A DNA stretch of 7,553 nucleotides from a bacterium (GTDB taxonomy: Bacteria; Desulfobacterota; DSWW01), in contig JAUWSZ010000086.1 of assembly GCA_030609865.1 (NCBI GenBank), forward strand, positions 1 through 7,553, written 5' to 3'. Below the pieces are notes generated by a model. It was not told the DNA's origin. It searched no databases and saw only the letters and a list, made by a program, of their open reading frames with translations. The position numbers and the translations under genes are program-made. Shown piece after piece: positions 1 to 6,958 of this stretch. The stretch's first letter is position 1; each line of letters starts with the position of its first letter.

Positions 1-1
1 C

Positions 2-253
2 CTGATCCCGACAGAGGTGACAGGCGAGGAGGGCGCACCCTCGGGGGGAGCACCCTCTGAAGGTGTACCCTCGGAAGATGCACCTTCGGCAGGCGGTTCC
101 CTTCCTCGGGACGTCTTCTGGACTTCCCTGCGTGCCATTCCCCAGGCGAAGGGACGCAGTTCGGTCGAGTTCTGTCTCCTGAAGGGAAACATCTGGGTAG
201 AGAAGCAGCAGAGGGCGGTCTACGGAATCGGTTTGCTCGTGAAGGAACCATGA
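2..253 (+). CDS. C-terminal part of an unrecognised protein (5' end outside window)
   Basis: The frame is open from the first complete codon to TGA at 251-253, so this is most likely the 3' end of a longer gene. A GTG at 17 could serve as a start but has no convincing ribosome binding site in front of it. Seen: a flexible, Ala/Pro/Ser/Gly/Glu-rich stretch made of four 5-residue units, then a compact tail of about 45 residues with alternating hydrophobic residues, ending in GIGLLVKEP. I do not recognise the family. A DUF4390 protein often precedes ntrY in related genomes, but this tail does not look like the DUF4390 end I would expect. The stop lies 19 nt before the ntrY start, so the two are probably co-transcribed. 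The function is unknown. Confidence 0.5.
   Translation: MIPTEVTGEEGAPSGGAPSEGVPSEDAPSAGGSLPRDVFWTSLRAIPQAKGRSSVEFCLLKGNIWVEKQQRAVYGIGLLVKEP
35..94 (+). repeat. Four tandem 15-bp units coding for a pentapeptide repeat
   Basis: Four in-frame 15-nt units encode APSGG, APSEG, VPSED and APSAG. Each starts with G(C/T)ACC(C/T)TC. The period is a multiple of three, so copy number can change without breaking the frame. It probably forms a flexible linker in the partial protein that contains it. Confidence 0.8.
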
Positions 254-272
254 AGAAGGAACCATCCCACCC

Positions 273-2504
273 ATGGAAGGGAAAGCGCAGCCCCAGGTCG
301 ACGACAAAGACGCAAGGCGGAGAAGACGTGAGATCTTCTTCATCTTTCTGATCCTTTTTGTCCTCCTCGTCCTGACCTCGATAGAGTTCTCTCTCGGCCG
401 TTTTCGAACCGCATTGCCCTTCAACGACACCATCCTGTTCTTCTCCATCATCAATATCAACATCATCCTGATCCTTTTGCTGATCTTCTTGATCCTGAGG
501 AATGTGGTCAAGCTGGTTTTCGAGCGGAGAAGGCGGATCCTGGGCGCCCAATTGCGGAACAAGCTCGTTGCCGCCTTCGTACTGCTGTCGCTGGTCCCGA
601 CCGGGATCCTCTTTTATGTGGCCTGGTCGTTCATCTCCCGCAGCATCGAGATGTGGGTCCACGTCCAGGTGGAGCAGGCCCTGGAGGGGTCGCTCTCCGT
701 GGCACGAGCCTACTACAAGAGCCAGGCAGAGGACACCCTCTTCTTTGCAAAGCAGATCAAGCAGACCCTGAAGCGGGAAGGGGTCCTGCGTGAGGGGGAG
801 AAGGACAACCTCCGGGAGTTCCTGCGGTTGGAACAGGTGGCGTACCGGTTTGATGCGATCTATCTGGTCGCGCCGGACCGGACGATGCTGGTCGACCCTG
901 CTCTCGATCAGGCCTTCCCCGGGCCACTCGTGCCGGAGAAGAGTGCAATCGAACAGGTCAATGACGGACAGGATATGACCCGTATTCGAGAGAGCGGTGG
1001 AGGGGAGTTGATCGAGGCCATAGTACCGATCGACTACACTGAAAAGGGAGGCGTACGTGAAGCGGCCCTCGTGGTGCAGCGGCGGGTCCAGAAAAGCCTG
1101 ATCGAGAAGATGGCGCAAATCTCGGAATCCCTGGAGCGGCACAAGCAGATGATGCTCTACGAGGCCCCCTTCAAGTCGGTCATCTTCATGGCCTTGATCA
1201 TGGTGACCCTTCTGATCCTCTTCTCGGCCACCTGGTTCGGGTTCGTCCTGGCAAAAGGCATTACCACGCCCATCCAACACCTCGCACAGGGCATCCGGGA
1301 GGTGGCGGCGGGAAACCTGACGTATCGCATCGAGACCGCCTCGGACGATGAAATGGGGATCCTGGTGGACTCGTTCAACCGGATGATCATGGACCTGAAG
1401 AAGAAGGGAGTGCAGATCGAGGAGACGCAGGGGCGCCTCCACCAGAGCAACGTCGAACTCGAGCAGCGGCGGAGATACATGGAGATTCTCCTCAGGAACA
1501 TAGGCTCCGGTGTGCTGTCCCTGGACCGTGAGGGCCGGATTCAAACCGTGAATCGGTTCATGGAGATGCAGTTCGGAATCCGCGCCTCGTCGGTGCTCGG
1601 GAAATCCTACCTTGAGCTTTTTGCAGGGGAGGCGATGCAGCCGGCCCGTGAGCTGATCGAGGAGGTGAATCAAAGACGCTCGAGGAATCTCACGAGGCAG
1701 ATTCGCATCCTCATCCAGCAGGAACCGAAGAATCTCCTCGTCCGGGCCAGTATGCTCGAGGACGAGGAGGGGGATTGGATGGGTGTGGTCATGGTCTTCG
1801 AGGATCATTCCGAGTTGATTCGTGCGCAACGGGCGGCTGCATGGAGAGAGGTGGCCCGGAGGATCGCACACGAGATCAAGAACCCCCTGACGCCGATCCA
1901 GCTATCCGCCCAGCGTCTCCAGAAGCGATATGCGGGTCGATTCGGAGAGGACGGGAAGGTCTTCGAGGAATGCACGAACACGATCATACGCCAGGTGGAG
2001 GAAATGAAGAACCTGGTCAACGAATTCTCCCAGTTTGCGCGCATGCCCGCGGCTAACCCGGTGATTTCCGACCTGAACGATATCGTCAGTGAAGTGGTCG
2101 CCTTCTATCAGCAAGCCCATCGTCCGATTCCGTTCACCTTCGAGGAGGACCCGAGCCTCCCCCGGCTGCTCCTGGACCCGGATCAGATCCGCAGAGTTCT
2201 CATCAACCTGCTGGACAACGCCATGGATGCTACCGAACAGCATGGGCCGATCGTCCTGGTCACGCGCTACGATCCGTTCTTGCGCATTGCGGTGTTGGAG
2301 GTGGTCGACCAGGGAAGCGGAATCTCGAAGGACATGCGGGAAAGGATCTTCGAGCCGTACACGTCGACGAAGAAGGGCGGGACCGGTCTCGGCCTTGCTA
2401 TCGTCAAGACCATCGTTGCAGATCACAACGGGTACATCCGTGTAAGGGACAACAAGCCTCAGGGCACCTGCTTCGTCCTCGAATTCCCGATTCCGGTCGC
2501 ATAG
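273..2504 (+). CDS. ntrY: NtrY-like membrane sensor histidine kinase
   Basis: A 743-residue two-component sensor kinase of NtrY architecture and usual length. The N-terminus has three hydrophobic segments (about 20-41, 53-76, 97-119); the third carries the NtrY-typical LVPTGILFYVAWSFI followed by a SIEMW motif. An extracytoplasmic region of about 180 residues follows, then a fourth membrane segment (302-327). Next come a HAMP linker (328-382), a short coiled coil (to ~402), a PAS domain (~403-512), HisKA with phospho-acceptor His533 in AHEIKNPLTPIQ, and HATPase_c: N-box Asn645/Asn649, G1 Asp679-GSG, F-box Phe693-EP, G2 GGTGLGLAI at 702-710. All catalytic boxes are intact. There is no receiver domain. 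The ATG at 273 is preceded by GAAGGA at 255-260 (12-nt gap), and no in-frame start lies just upstream. In the family it phosphorylates a sigma54-type regulator (NtrX), commonly linked to nitrogen or redox control. Here the next gene is a membrane glycosyltransferase-like protein, so the partner is elsewhere and the signal cannot be inferred. Confidence 0.88.
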   Translation: MEGKAQPQVDDKDARRRRREIFFIFLILFVLLVLTSIEFSLGRFRTALPFNDTILFFSIININIILILLLIFLILRNVVKLVFERRRRILGAQLRNKLVAAFVLLSLVPTGILFYVAWSFISRSIEMWVHVQVEQALEGSLSVARAYYKSQAEDTLFFAKQIKQTLKREGVLREGEKDNLREFLRLEQVAYRFDAIYLVAPDRTMLVDPALDQAFPGPLVPEKSAIEQVNDGQDMTRIRESGGGELIEAIVPIDYTEKGGVREAALVVQRRVQKSLIEKMAQISESLERHKQMMLYEAPFKSVIFMALIMVTLLILFSATWFGFVLAKGITTPIQHLAQGIREVAAGNLTYRIETASDDEMGILVDSFNRMIMDLKKKGVQIEETQGRLHQSNVELEQRRRYMEILLRNIGSGVLSLDREGRIQTVNRFMEMQFGIRASSVLGKSYLELFAGEAMQPARELIEEVNQRRSRNLTRQIRILIQQEPKNLLVRASMLEDEEGDWMGVVMVFEDHSELIRAQRAAAWREVARRIAHEIKNPLTPIQLSAQRLQKRYAGRFGEDGKVFEECTNTIIRQVEEMKNLVNEFSQFARMPAANPVISDLNDIVSEVVAFYQQAHRPIPFTFEEDPSLPRLLLDPDQIRRVLINLLDNAMDATEQHGPIVLVTRYDPFLRIAVLEVVDQGSGISKDMRERIFEPYTSTKKGGTGLGLAIVKTIVADHNGYIRVRDNKPQGTCFVLEFPIPVA

Positions 2505-2518
2505 GGGCGACACGCGCG

Positions 2519-4297
2519 TTGGAGGAAGAGATCTCTCCGCAGACAAGACAGGATGCCCCGGACGCATCCCGTTCCCTTCCGCCCGCACCCTTTCTGTTCT
2601 TCCTGGGCGCCATGCTCACATTGTTGGGTCTTCTGCTGTATGCCCAGACCTTGCCCTGTCCCTTTTTGTGGGACGAGTACGGGGTCATCCTGGACAACGC
2701 AGCCAAGGGGGCCTTCGACTGGGAGAACCTCCCGAGCCTGTTCCGCTACCGATACTTCCACATCCCCGGAAGCCCGGAACTGCGTGTCCAGATGCCCTAC
2801 TACCGGCCCTTGACCGTCCTGTTTCACGCATTGAGCCACCATGCCTTCGGGGGATCCGCCTGGGGGTACCGTCTTGCGAGCCTTCTTCTCCATGTTGGGA
2901 ACGCCCTGTTACTTTTCATCCTCTTCTCCACCCTTCTTTCGGATCCGTCCAGGGGGCCCAACGGAAGTTCTGTCGCGCTCGCTGCGACGTTTCTCTTCTT
3001 CGTCCACCCCCGGAACGTGGAGTCGGTCTGCATTATCGCGAATCAGACGGGTCTCCTCTGTGCGTTCTTCTCCCTCCTGTCTCTCTGCTGCTGGGCGAGG
3101 CTCCTTGTCACGGAACGTCCCGTTCTTTCCCTGTATTCCGCCTCCCTCTTCACCCTGCTCCTGGCCATGCTCGCCAAGGAGAGCGGGTACGTGGTCCCCC
3201 TTCTCCATGGGCTCCTCGCCTGGGCGCTCGCCCCGGCGCTCGCCCAGGCGAGGAAAAGGGAGTTGGCCTGGCTCCTTTCAGGGTTCTTCCTATTGATCGC
3301 CGTTCCCCTGCTCCTGCGCCACTTCTGGCTGGAAGGGCCTTCGATCGGAACGGTCTTTCTGAGGGAATTCGCGAAACAGGATTCGCTCCTTGCCTATCTC
3401 GGGTCGGTCCTCGCGCTGCTCCTCCATCAGCTCGATCAGTGGTTCTTTCCCGTTAGCGTACAGCTCTTTCAGTACCCGTTCCGGCCCGAGGGCTTGACCC
3501 TTCGCGAGGTCGGGCTGCCCCTGCTTTGCTGCAGCGCTCTTGTCTGGGGCCTGCGCAGAGACAGACGGCTCCTCGCATTCGGTTTCGGCCTTTTCCTGAT
3601 CGCCTATCTGCCCTCGTCGAACCTGGTCCCCATGGGGGGGTTACCGGGAGGGGGCCTGAAGACAGGGGCGCATCATCTATACCTCCCTCAGGCGGGCCTG
3701 GTGCTTCTGGCCGCGTCGGCGCTCTTCGCGCCTGGCGGCAAGGTCGCGGGTCCGGGGGGGGCGGGTCGCAACCGGTTGATCTCCTGGTCTCTCACGGCTA
3801 TCCTTGTCCTTCTGCTCTGCCATCAGACCATCCGCTTTGCCGGTGCCTATCAGAGCGCCGATCGTTTTTACCGAGGTGTCCTGGAAAGGAACCCTGTCTA
3901 TTCCGGGGCGTGGCAGAACTATGCATGGTACAAGCTCTACCTGAAGAACGAGCCGGACGATGCAGAGCGGATCCTGTTGGAAGGGCTCGAGGTGATGGTG
4001 TCCGAAGAGGACAGCCGGGGAGAGAGGAAGCTCGTCTGGAACCTGCTCCATCTCTATCTGCGGACCAAGAGAGTCGATGAAGCCGCAACCCTGCTGCGGT
4101 GCATGGAGGAAGAATGGTTGCAGGACCCGGTAGGCAATCGTTACTACTGGACCCTTGTCCGACGCCTGGAGGAGAAAAGCAGGGATCAGGGGTCAGGGAT
4201 CAGGGGTCAGGCCCCCCACCAGGACCATCGCTCGTCCTCGTCGTCGTCCTCGTCCTCGAACTCGGGCACGGGCACGGGAGGCGAGAGGCATCAGTAG
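2519..4297 (+). CDS. TMTC-like GT-C family membrane glycosyltransferase with C-terminal TPR region
   Basis: A 592-residue protein with about ten hydrophobic segments from residue 24 to ~435, then a soluble C-terminus. Motifs match bacterial TMTC/GT-C relatives: acidic WDE (51-53) after the first membrane segment, YYRPLTVL (94-101), HPRNVESV (163-170), LAKES (218-222), and a late PSSNLVPM...HHLYLP stretch (365-390). In TMTC proteins the first-loop acidic pair is thought to be catalytic in lipid-linked sugar transfer; that role here is inferred. Residues ~460-550 are helical and TPR-like (YSGAWQNYAWYKLYL; DEAATLLRCMEEEW). The start is a TTG 14 nt after ntrY, with only a weak G-rich site (2504-2507). 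The first in-frame ATG (2612) would cut into the first membrane helix, so TTG is preferred. The tail from ~554 is unusual: a duplicated DQGSGIRGQ-type repeat, nine serines and a GTGTGG run, all encoded by dispersed DNA repeats. Probable role: envelope glycan or protein glycosylation. Confidence 0.72.
   Translation: MEEEISPQTRQDAPDASRSLPPAPFLFFLGAMLTLLGLLLYAQTLPCPFLWDEYGVILDNAAKGAFDWENLPSLFRYRYFHIPGSPELRVQMPYYRPLTVLFHALSHHAFGGSAWGYRLASLLLHVGNALLLFILFSTLLSDPSRGPNGSSVALAATFLFFVHPRNVESVCIIANQTGLLCAFFSLLSLCCWARLLVTERPVLSLYSASLFTLLLAMLAKESGYVVPLLHGLLAWALAPALAQARKRELAWLLSGFFLLIAVPLLLRHFWLEGPSIGTVFLREFAKQDSLLAYLGSVLALLLHQLDQWFFPVSVQLFQYPFRPEGLTLREVGLPLLCCSALVWGLRRDRRLLAFGFGLFLIAYLPSSNLVPMGGLPGGGLKTGAHHLYLPQAGLVLLAASALFAPGGKVAGPGGAGRNRLISWSLTAILVLLLCHQTIRFAGAYQSADRFYRGVLERNPVYSGAWQNYAWYKLYLKNEPDDAERILLEGLEVMVSEEDSRGERKLVWNLLHLYLRTKRVDEAATLLRCMEEEWLQDPVGNRYYWTLVRRLEEKSRDQGSGIRGQAPHQDHRSSSSSSSSSNSGTGTGGERHQ
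4182..4209 (+). repeat. Perfect 14-bp tandem duplication within the membrane-protein gene
   Basis: Two exact copies of GGGATCAGGGGTCA (4182-4195 and 4196-4209). Each is built of two related 7-mers, GGGATCA and GGGGTCA. It lies at the 3' end of the TMTC-like gene and encodes part of its atypical tail. It resembles the dispersed G-rich intergenic repeats of some deltaproteobacterial genomes (a recollection, not checked). Confidence 0.8.
4232..4261 (+). repeat. TCG/TCC trinucleotide tract, copy 1 of a 25-nt inverted repeat pair
   Basis: Nine consecutive TCG/TCC codons (4232-4258) give nine serines in the TMTC-like protein tail, followed by AAC. Positions 4237-4261 are the exact reverse complement of 6959-6983, about 2.7 kb away. 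The match includes the non-repetitive GTTCGAGG end, so it is more than chance similarity of two simple repeats. Confidence 0.78.
4263..4278 (+). repeat. GGGCAC hexamer repeat, copy 1
   Basis: CGGGCACGGGCACGGG at the very end of the TMTC-like gene encodes its GTGTGG residues. The same hexamer series recurs at 4341-4360. Confidence 0.65.
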
Positions 4298-4340
4298 GCG
4301 GTGGGGGGAGGGCTGATACCTAACGGCTAAGAGCCATTTT

Positions 4341-4360
4341 CGGGCACGGGTACGGGCACG
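4341..4360 (+). repeat. GGGCAC/GGGTAC hexamer repeat, copy 2
   Basis: CGGGCACGGGTACGGGCACG: three hexamer units, one with a C-to-T change. It is related to the run at 4263-4278 and is intergenic here. Confidence 0.65.
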
Positions 4361-4370
4361 ATGTCCATTC

Positions 4371-4387
4371 GGCCCCTTCTCGGGGCC
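4371..4387 (+). terminator. GC-rich hairpin, possible weak terminator
   Basis: GGCCCC (4371-4376), a 5-nt loop and GGGGCC (4382-4387), followed by TTCCTCAT. The stem is strong but the T-tract is poor. It could end the ntrY/TMTC-like transcript or be a structured leader of the next gene. Confidence 0.3.
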
Positions 4388-4424
4388 TTCCTCATACCCC
4401 CGGCTCTGCCGGTGGTCAGCTAAT

Positions 4425-4430
4425 GGAGAG
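4425..4430 (+). promoter_or_regulatory. Ribosome binding site deciding the GTG start at 4437
   Basis: GGAGAG lies 6 nt before the GTG at 4437. This is good spacing, and it supports GTG as the true start over any later codon. Confidence 0.7.
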
Positions 4431-4436
4431 CAAGAC

Positions 4437-5687
4437 GTGAATTCAGAGAAGGTTCCGCCGGTGTCGATCGTCCGGTGCGACTACCCATCCCCTGTGGTTC
4501 ACAGAGGCGGCATTCTGCATGCCACGATCGTGCTGAAGAACAACACGAAGCAAGCGCAGTCCCTGTTCGTATGGTTCGACGTGACCTCCTTCGACCGCGA
4601 GCCTCTGACAAGCTATCCCTTCTTCAAGCCGGTCGAGCTGAGCCTGGAGGCTGGGCAAACCGTGGAGCACGATGCGTACATTCTCGTGCCCTACAGCGCG
4701 GGGACGAACGACTACCTTCTCTGTCTCGCTGTTGGTCCGACGGAGGCAACCCGATGGGATGAGCGGTTCCTCGAGATGTCTGTCGTTCCGCAGAGAGAAC
4801 TGCACAGCAACCGCTGCAACCTCTGCGGCGCGGAGGTGCACGAAGAGAGCATCGTCCGGAAAGACCCATCCATACGGCTGGCGAAATGCGGGTCCTGCGG
4901 GCTCGTCTTCGACTTCGACATGGAAGACACCCACAGCCTTTTGTATCAGCTCGGGCAGGTCTGTGCAGGCGGGCTCGCCTTCCAGAGGAACACGCCGAAC
5001 ATCATCGAGGCATACGATCGTAAAAACGAGTTGGTTCTGGGTGCGGAAATCGAGCGAATCAGCAAGGAGACCGGTTCCGGCGGAAAGAAACTCCTGGATT
5101 TCGGCTGCGGGACCGGAGGCCTTCTCACCGAGGCGAGACGCTCCGGTTTCGAGGTCTGCGGGGTCGAGACTCAAGAAGCTGCGGTCGCGTTCGCGAGGAG
5201 CGCCAGGGACCTTCCTGTCTACGTATCCATCGAAGAACTCCGGCACACTCGGGGGGAGGACCTCTTTGACGTCGTGGTCGCGCGGCACACGCTCGAGCAC
5301 GTTTCTAACCCGAAGCAAACGCTCCGGGAGTTCCGGGGCCTTCTCCGGCCGGGAGGGCTTCTTGTGATCATCGTGCCCCATTTCAACTTCGTTGCCCGCC
5401 GGATTCTGCCGAATTCGATGCCCCGGTTCTCGTACGGGTTGATCCACAAGGGGCATCAGTACTATTTCACGAAGAACACCCTTTCCGAATACCTGAAGGA
5501 AGCCGGTTTTCCAGGGATCGAATTTCGGTATTCCATCCTGGGCGGATTCCTGTCGAGGTGGACCCAGGGTGCCGAAGCGTCCGGGGAACCTGGAAAGAAG
5601 AGGGTGGTTGCGGGCGCTTCCAAGGCCTTTTCACGCCTCCTTCACATCTCGAGGCTCAGCCCTGTATTGACCGCCTATGCGAGGTAG
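4437..5687 (+). CDS. Zinc-ribbon class I SAM-dependent methyltransferase with N-terminal beta-sandwich-like domain
   Basis: A 416-residue soluble protein in three parts. Residues ~8-117 alternate polar and hydrophobic residues (ILHATIVLKNNT; LSLEAGQTVEHDAYILVPYSAGTNDYLLCLAV), the pattern of an Ig-like or Wzt C-terminal/NEW3-like beta sandwich; this domain call is inferred. Residues 127-154 form a zinc ribbon with Cys127/130 and Cys151/154, common at the front of Methyltransf_23-type enzymes. Residues ~215-370 are the Rossmann methyltransferase: motif I LLDFGCGTGG (219-228), acidic Glu244 that would bind the SAM ribose, DVVVARHTLEHV (278-289) and LRPGG (303-307). GTG start with a good GGAGAG site. 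The C-terminus (~371-416) is basic and unassigned. Such enzymes often methylate sugars or lipid-linked glycans. With the upstream glycosyltransferase-like gene, an envelope-glycan role is plausible but the substrate is not shown. The gene ends 32 nt from the convergent GST gene. Confidence 0.82.
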   Translation: MNSEKVPPVSIVRCDYPSPVVHRGGILHATIVLKNNTKQAQSLFVWFDVTSFDREPLTSYPFFKPVELSLEAGQTVEHDAYILVPYSAGTNDYLLCLAVGPTEATRWDERFLEMSVVPQRELHSNRCNLCGAEVHEESIVRKDPSIRLAKCGSCGLVFDFDMEDTHSLLYQLGQVCAGGLAFQRNTPNIIEAYDRKNELVLGAEIERISKETGSGGKKLLDFGCGTGGLLTEARRSGFEVCGVETQEAAVAFARSARDLPVYVSIEELRHTRGEDLFDVVVARHTLEHVSNPKQTLREFRGLLRPGGLLVIIVPHFNFVARRILPNSMPRFSYGLIHKGHQYYFTKNTLSEYLKEAGFPGIEFRYSILGGFLSRWTQGAEASGEPGKKRVVAGASKAFSRLLHISRLSPVLTAYAR

Positions 5688-5705
5688 GGCTCTGCATGAT
5701 AGGCG
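5672..5705 (+). terminator. Stem-loop over the methyltransferase stop codon, possible terminator
   Basis: CGCCTAT (5672-5678) pairs with ATAGGCG (5699-5705) across a 20-nt loop containing the TAG stop. It is followed by TAAAATCTCTTCCTT, which is moderately U-rich. The tail fits termination of the + strand transcript only. The long loop makes this tentative. Confidence 0.35.
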
Positions 5706-5719
5706 TAAAATCTCTTCCT

Positions 5720-6839
5720 TCAAGTTGAAGTCTGTTCAATTTGGCGCCACCAGCTATCGAGAACCGGACGCTTGCTACCCGTTGCCGCAATGGGTAACGG
5801 TCCCACCAGCTTGTCAAATTTGCCGCTAGGGGCCGCCGACAGGACCGCCTCAGCATTGGCACCAAGGAGATCACCAACCCGTGCGCGAGCCGCGTCGTCA
5901 AGCGCCTTATAGGTTTGCCGCAACTGATCCAGGCACCACAAGCGATAGGGTTTGGCCGGCTCTGTCCAGCCAACGCCAAGCGCTTCATAGCTGACGTCTT
6001 CCTCCCCGGCAATAACCGCATCCTGATTGGCCGCGAGGTACGGCAGGTAGACGGATGCGACCGGCTCCAGCAAATAGGTTAGATCGTTTGCAATTTTGTC
6101 GATCTGCGCGGCCGAGGAAAACCGTTGCGGTTTAATATTCCACATTCGGGCAACCCACTCATGCACGCCGGGCGCATTATCGCGCATGAGACGCGCTGGA
6201 TCCGGGTCACAGAAGAAGTGCCGAAACATGGGCCCCATAAAACCAAAGTCCGCCTGGGTCGGCCGATCGCCCAGTATGAAATCACGCGCTTCAAAAATGT
6301 CTTCAAGCGCAGAGAGCGCACTGTGGTAGCTGGATTCAACCGCTGCTCGGGTTTCGGTTGTCACCCCGTCGCCGTCTACAAATATACCCTTTTGACGCGT
6401 GATCCAGGTTGCTTTCTTTTCTGCCAAACGGATGTCTGTCTCTGGCGAATGTTCCGACAGCCAACTGCTCAAAAGCTCAGAACCATTCTTGAATGACCAG
6501 CGATAATGCATGGCGGGCGGGCCGCCATAACCATTCGTCGGCATAATCCTCCAGCAGCAGTGCAACAAAATTTGTAGCGGGGTCAATGGGAGAGGTTCTG
6601 GGTTCGGGATGCAGGCGATCGAGGTAATCGATAATCATGGTGGTATCGACCAACCAACTGCCATCGGGACAAGCTACCTGGGGAATCTGGAAAACCCCCG
6701 TGTGCGCAGCCGCCTTCTGCAACCGTTCCATCGTAAAAGGAATGTTCTGGTAAGGGATCCCTTTTGCCCGAAGATAGGCTTCGAGCTTGCCTGTAAAATA
6801 CGATTCCTGTGCGCCGATGACCTCGAGTGTTTCCTGCAT
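5720..6839 (-). pseudogene. Glutathione S-transferase family gene, frameshifted by a 4-nt duplication
   Basis: The ATG (6837-6839 on the complement) opens a frame that ends early at 6477 after 120 residues; the rest of the family sequence continues in another frame down to TGA at 5720-5722. Frame 1 has the thioredoxin-like half: YFTGKLEAYLRAKGIPYQ, the cis-Pro site QIPQV, and DGSWLVDTTMIIDYLDRLHP in place of the usual GST substrate-site helix. Frame 2 has the helical half: AMHYRWSFKNG, FILGDRPTQADFGFMGPMF and GVHEWVARMW. The join falls after residue 108 (EWLWRPA / MHYRW), where GCGG is present twice (6513-6520). Removing 4 nt leaves 1116 nt, a clean 371-codon frame plus stop. The size is longer than ordinary ~210-residue GSTs, so this is an extended subfamily. 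GC is visibly lower than in neighbouring genes, suggesting transfer. A sequencing or assembly error is the main alternative to a real pseudogene. Substrate unknown. Confidence 0.82.
6513..6522 (-). repeat. GCGG tandem duplication causing the GST frameshift
   Basis: The + strand reads GCGGGCGGGC here: GCGG twice, then GC. Deleting one 4-nt unit joins codon 108 (Ala) directly to the ATG codon that begins MHYRW in the second frame. This is a typical slippage site. Confidence 0.75.
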
Positions 6840-6848
6840 GAAAGTTTG

Positions 6849-6853
6849 CCCTC
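6849..6853 (-). promoter_or_regulatory. Ribosome binding site of the GST gene
   Basis: On the - strand GAGGG lies 9 nt before the ATG at 6839, supporting this start. The N-terminal residues also fit the expected start of a thioredoxin-like domain. Confidence 0.55.
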
Positions 6854-6866
6854 GTCAAAGTTCCGA

Positions 6867-6896
6867 GTTATCTCAAGTTTACAGCTTGCTTTTCAG
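6867..6896 (-). promoter_or_regulatory. Possible sigma70-type promoter of the GST gene
   Basis: On the - strand: -35-like CTGAAA (6891-6896), an 18-nt spacer, and -10-like GATAAC (6867-6872) preceded by TGA as in an extended -10. Both boxes match consensus at 4 of 6 positions. This is only suggestive. Confidence 0.3.
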
Positions 6897-6958
6897 AAAA
6901 ACCAGACGCTTGCAATGCGCACATCGACGTGGTGCCGGACTACAGCCCCTTTTCTTCG

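Larger units (their letters stand above)
4298..4436 (+). other. Repeat-bearing gap between the TMTC-like gene and the methyltransferase gene
   Basis: No gene is visible. It holds a second GGGCAC hexamer series (4341-4360), a short GGCT/AGCC hairpin followed by ATTTT (4325-4340), a GGCCCC/GGGGCC hairpin (4371-4387), a CCGGC/GCCGG hairpin (4400-4412) and the ribosome binding site of the next gene. I see no convincing sigma70 promoter, so the methyltransferase may be read from upstream or from a promoter I cannot recognise. Confidence 0.6.

Noticed and set aside
35..94. CRISPR-like array
   Set aside because: The 15-nt units are directly adjacent, degenerate and in frame, with no spacers.
1902..2588. 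228-codon open frame on the - strand
   Set aside because: It runs antisense through the HisKA and HATPase regions of ntrY and into the next gene. It shows no domain motifs.
2668..3456. 262-codon open frame on the + strand
   Set aside because: It lies in another frame inside the TMTC-like gene, is Pro/Arg-rich, lacks membrane segments and has no ribosome binding site.
4443..5456. 337-codon open frame on the - strand
   Set aside because: It is antisense to the methyltransferase gene, whose zinc-ribbon and SAM motifs are clear. Its translation has no recognisable motifs and is explained by the high GC content.
6125..6496. 123-codon + strand frame inside the GST region
   Set aside because: It is antisense to the GST sequence, with no motifs and no ribosome binding site.
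6477..6524. Programmed ribosomal frameshifting in the GST gene
   Set aside because: There is no slippery heptamer or shift stimulator. The 4-nt duplication is a sufficient explanation, and GST genes are not known to use recoding.
6477..6586. Two separate overlapping - strand genes (5720-6586 and 6477-6839) instead of one broken gene
   Set aside because: The second frame begins with an unrelated peptide before the shift. The GST sequence joins cleanly only if 4 nt are removed, so they are halves of one gene.
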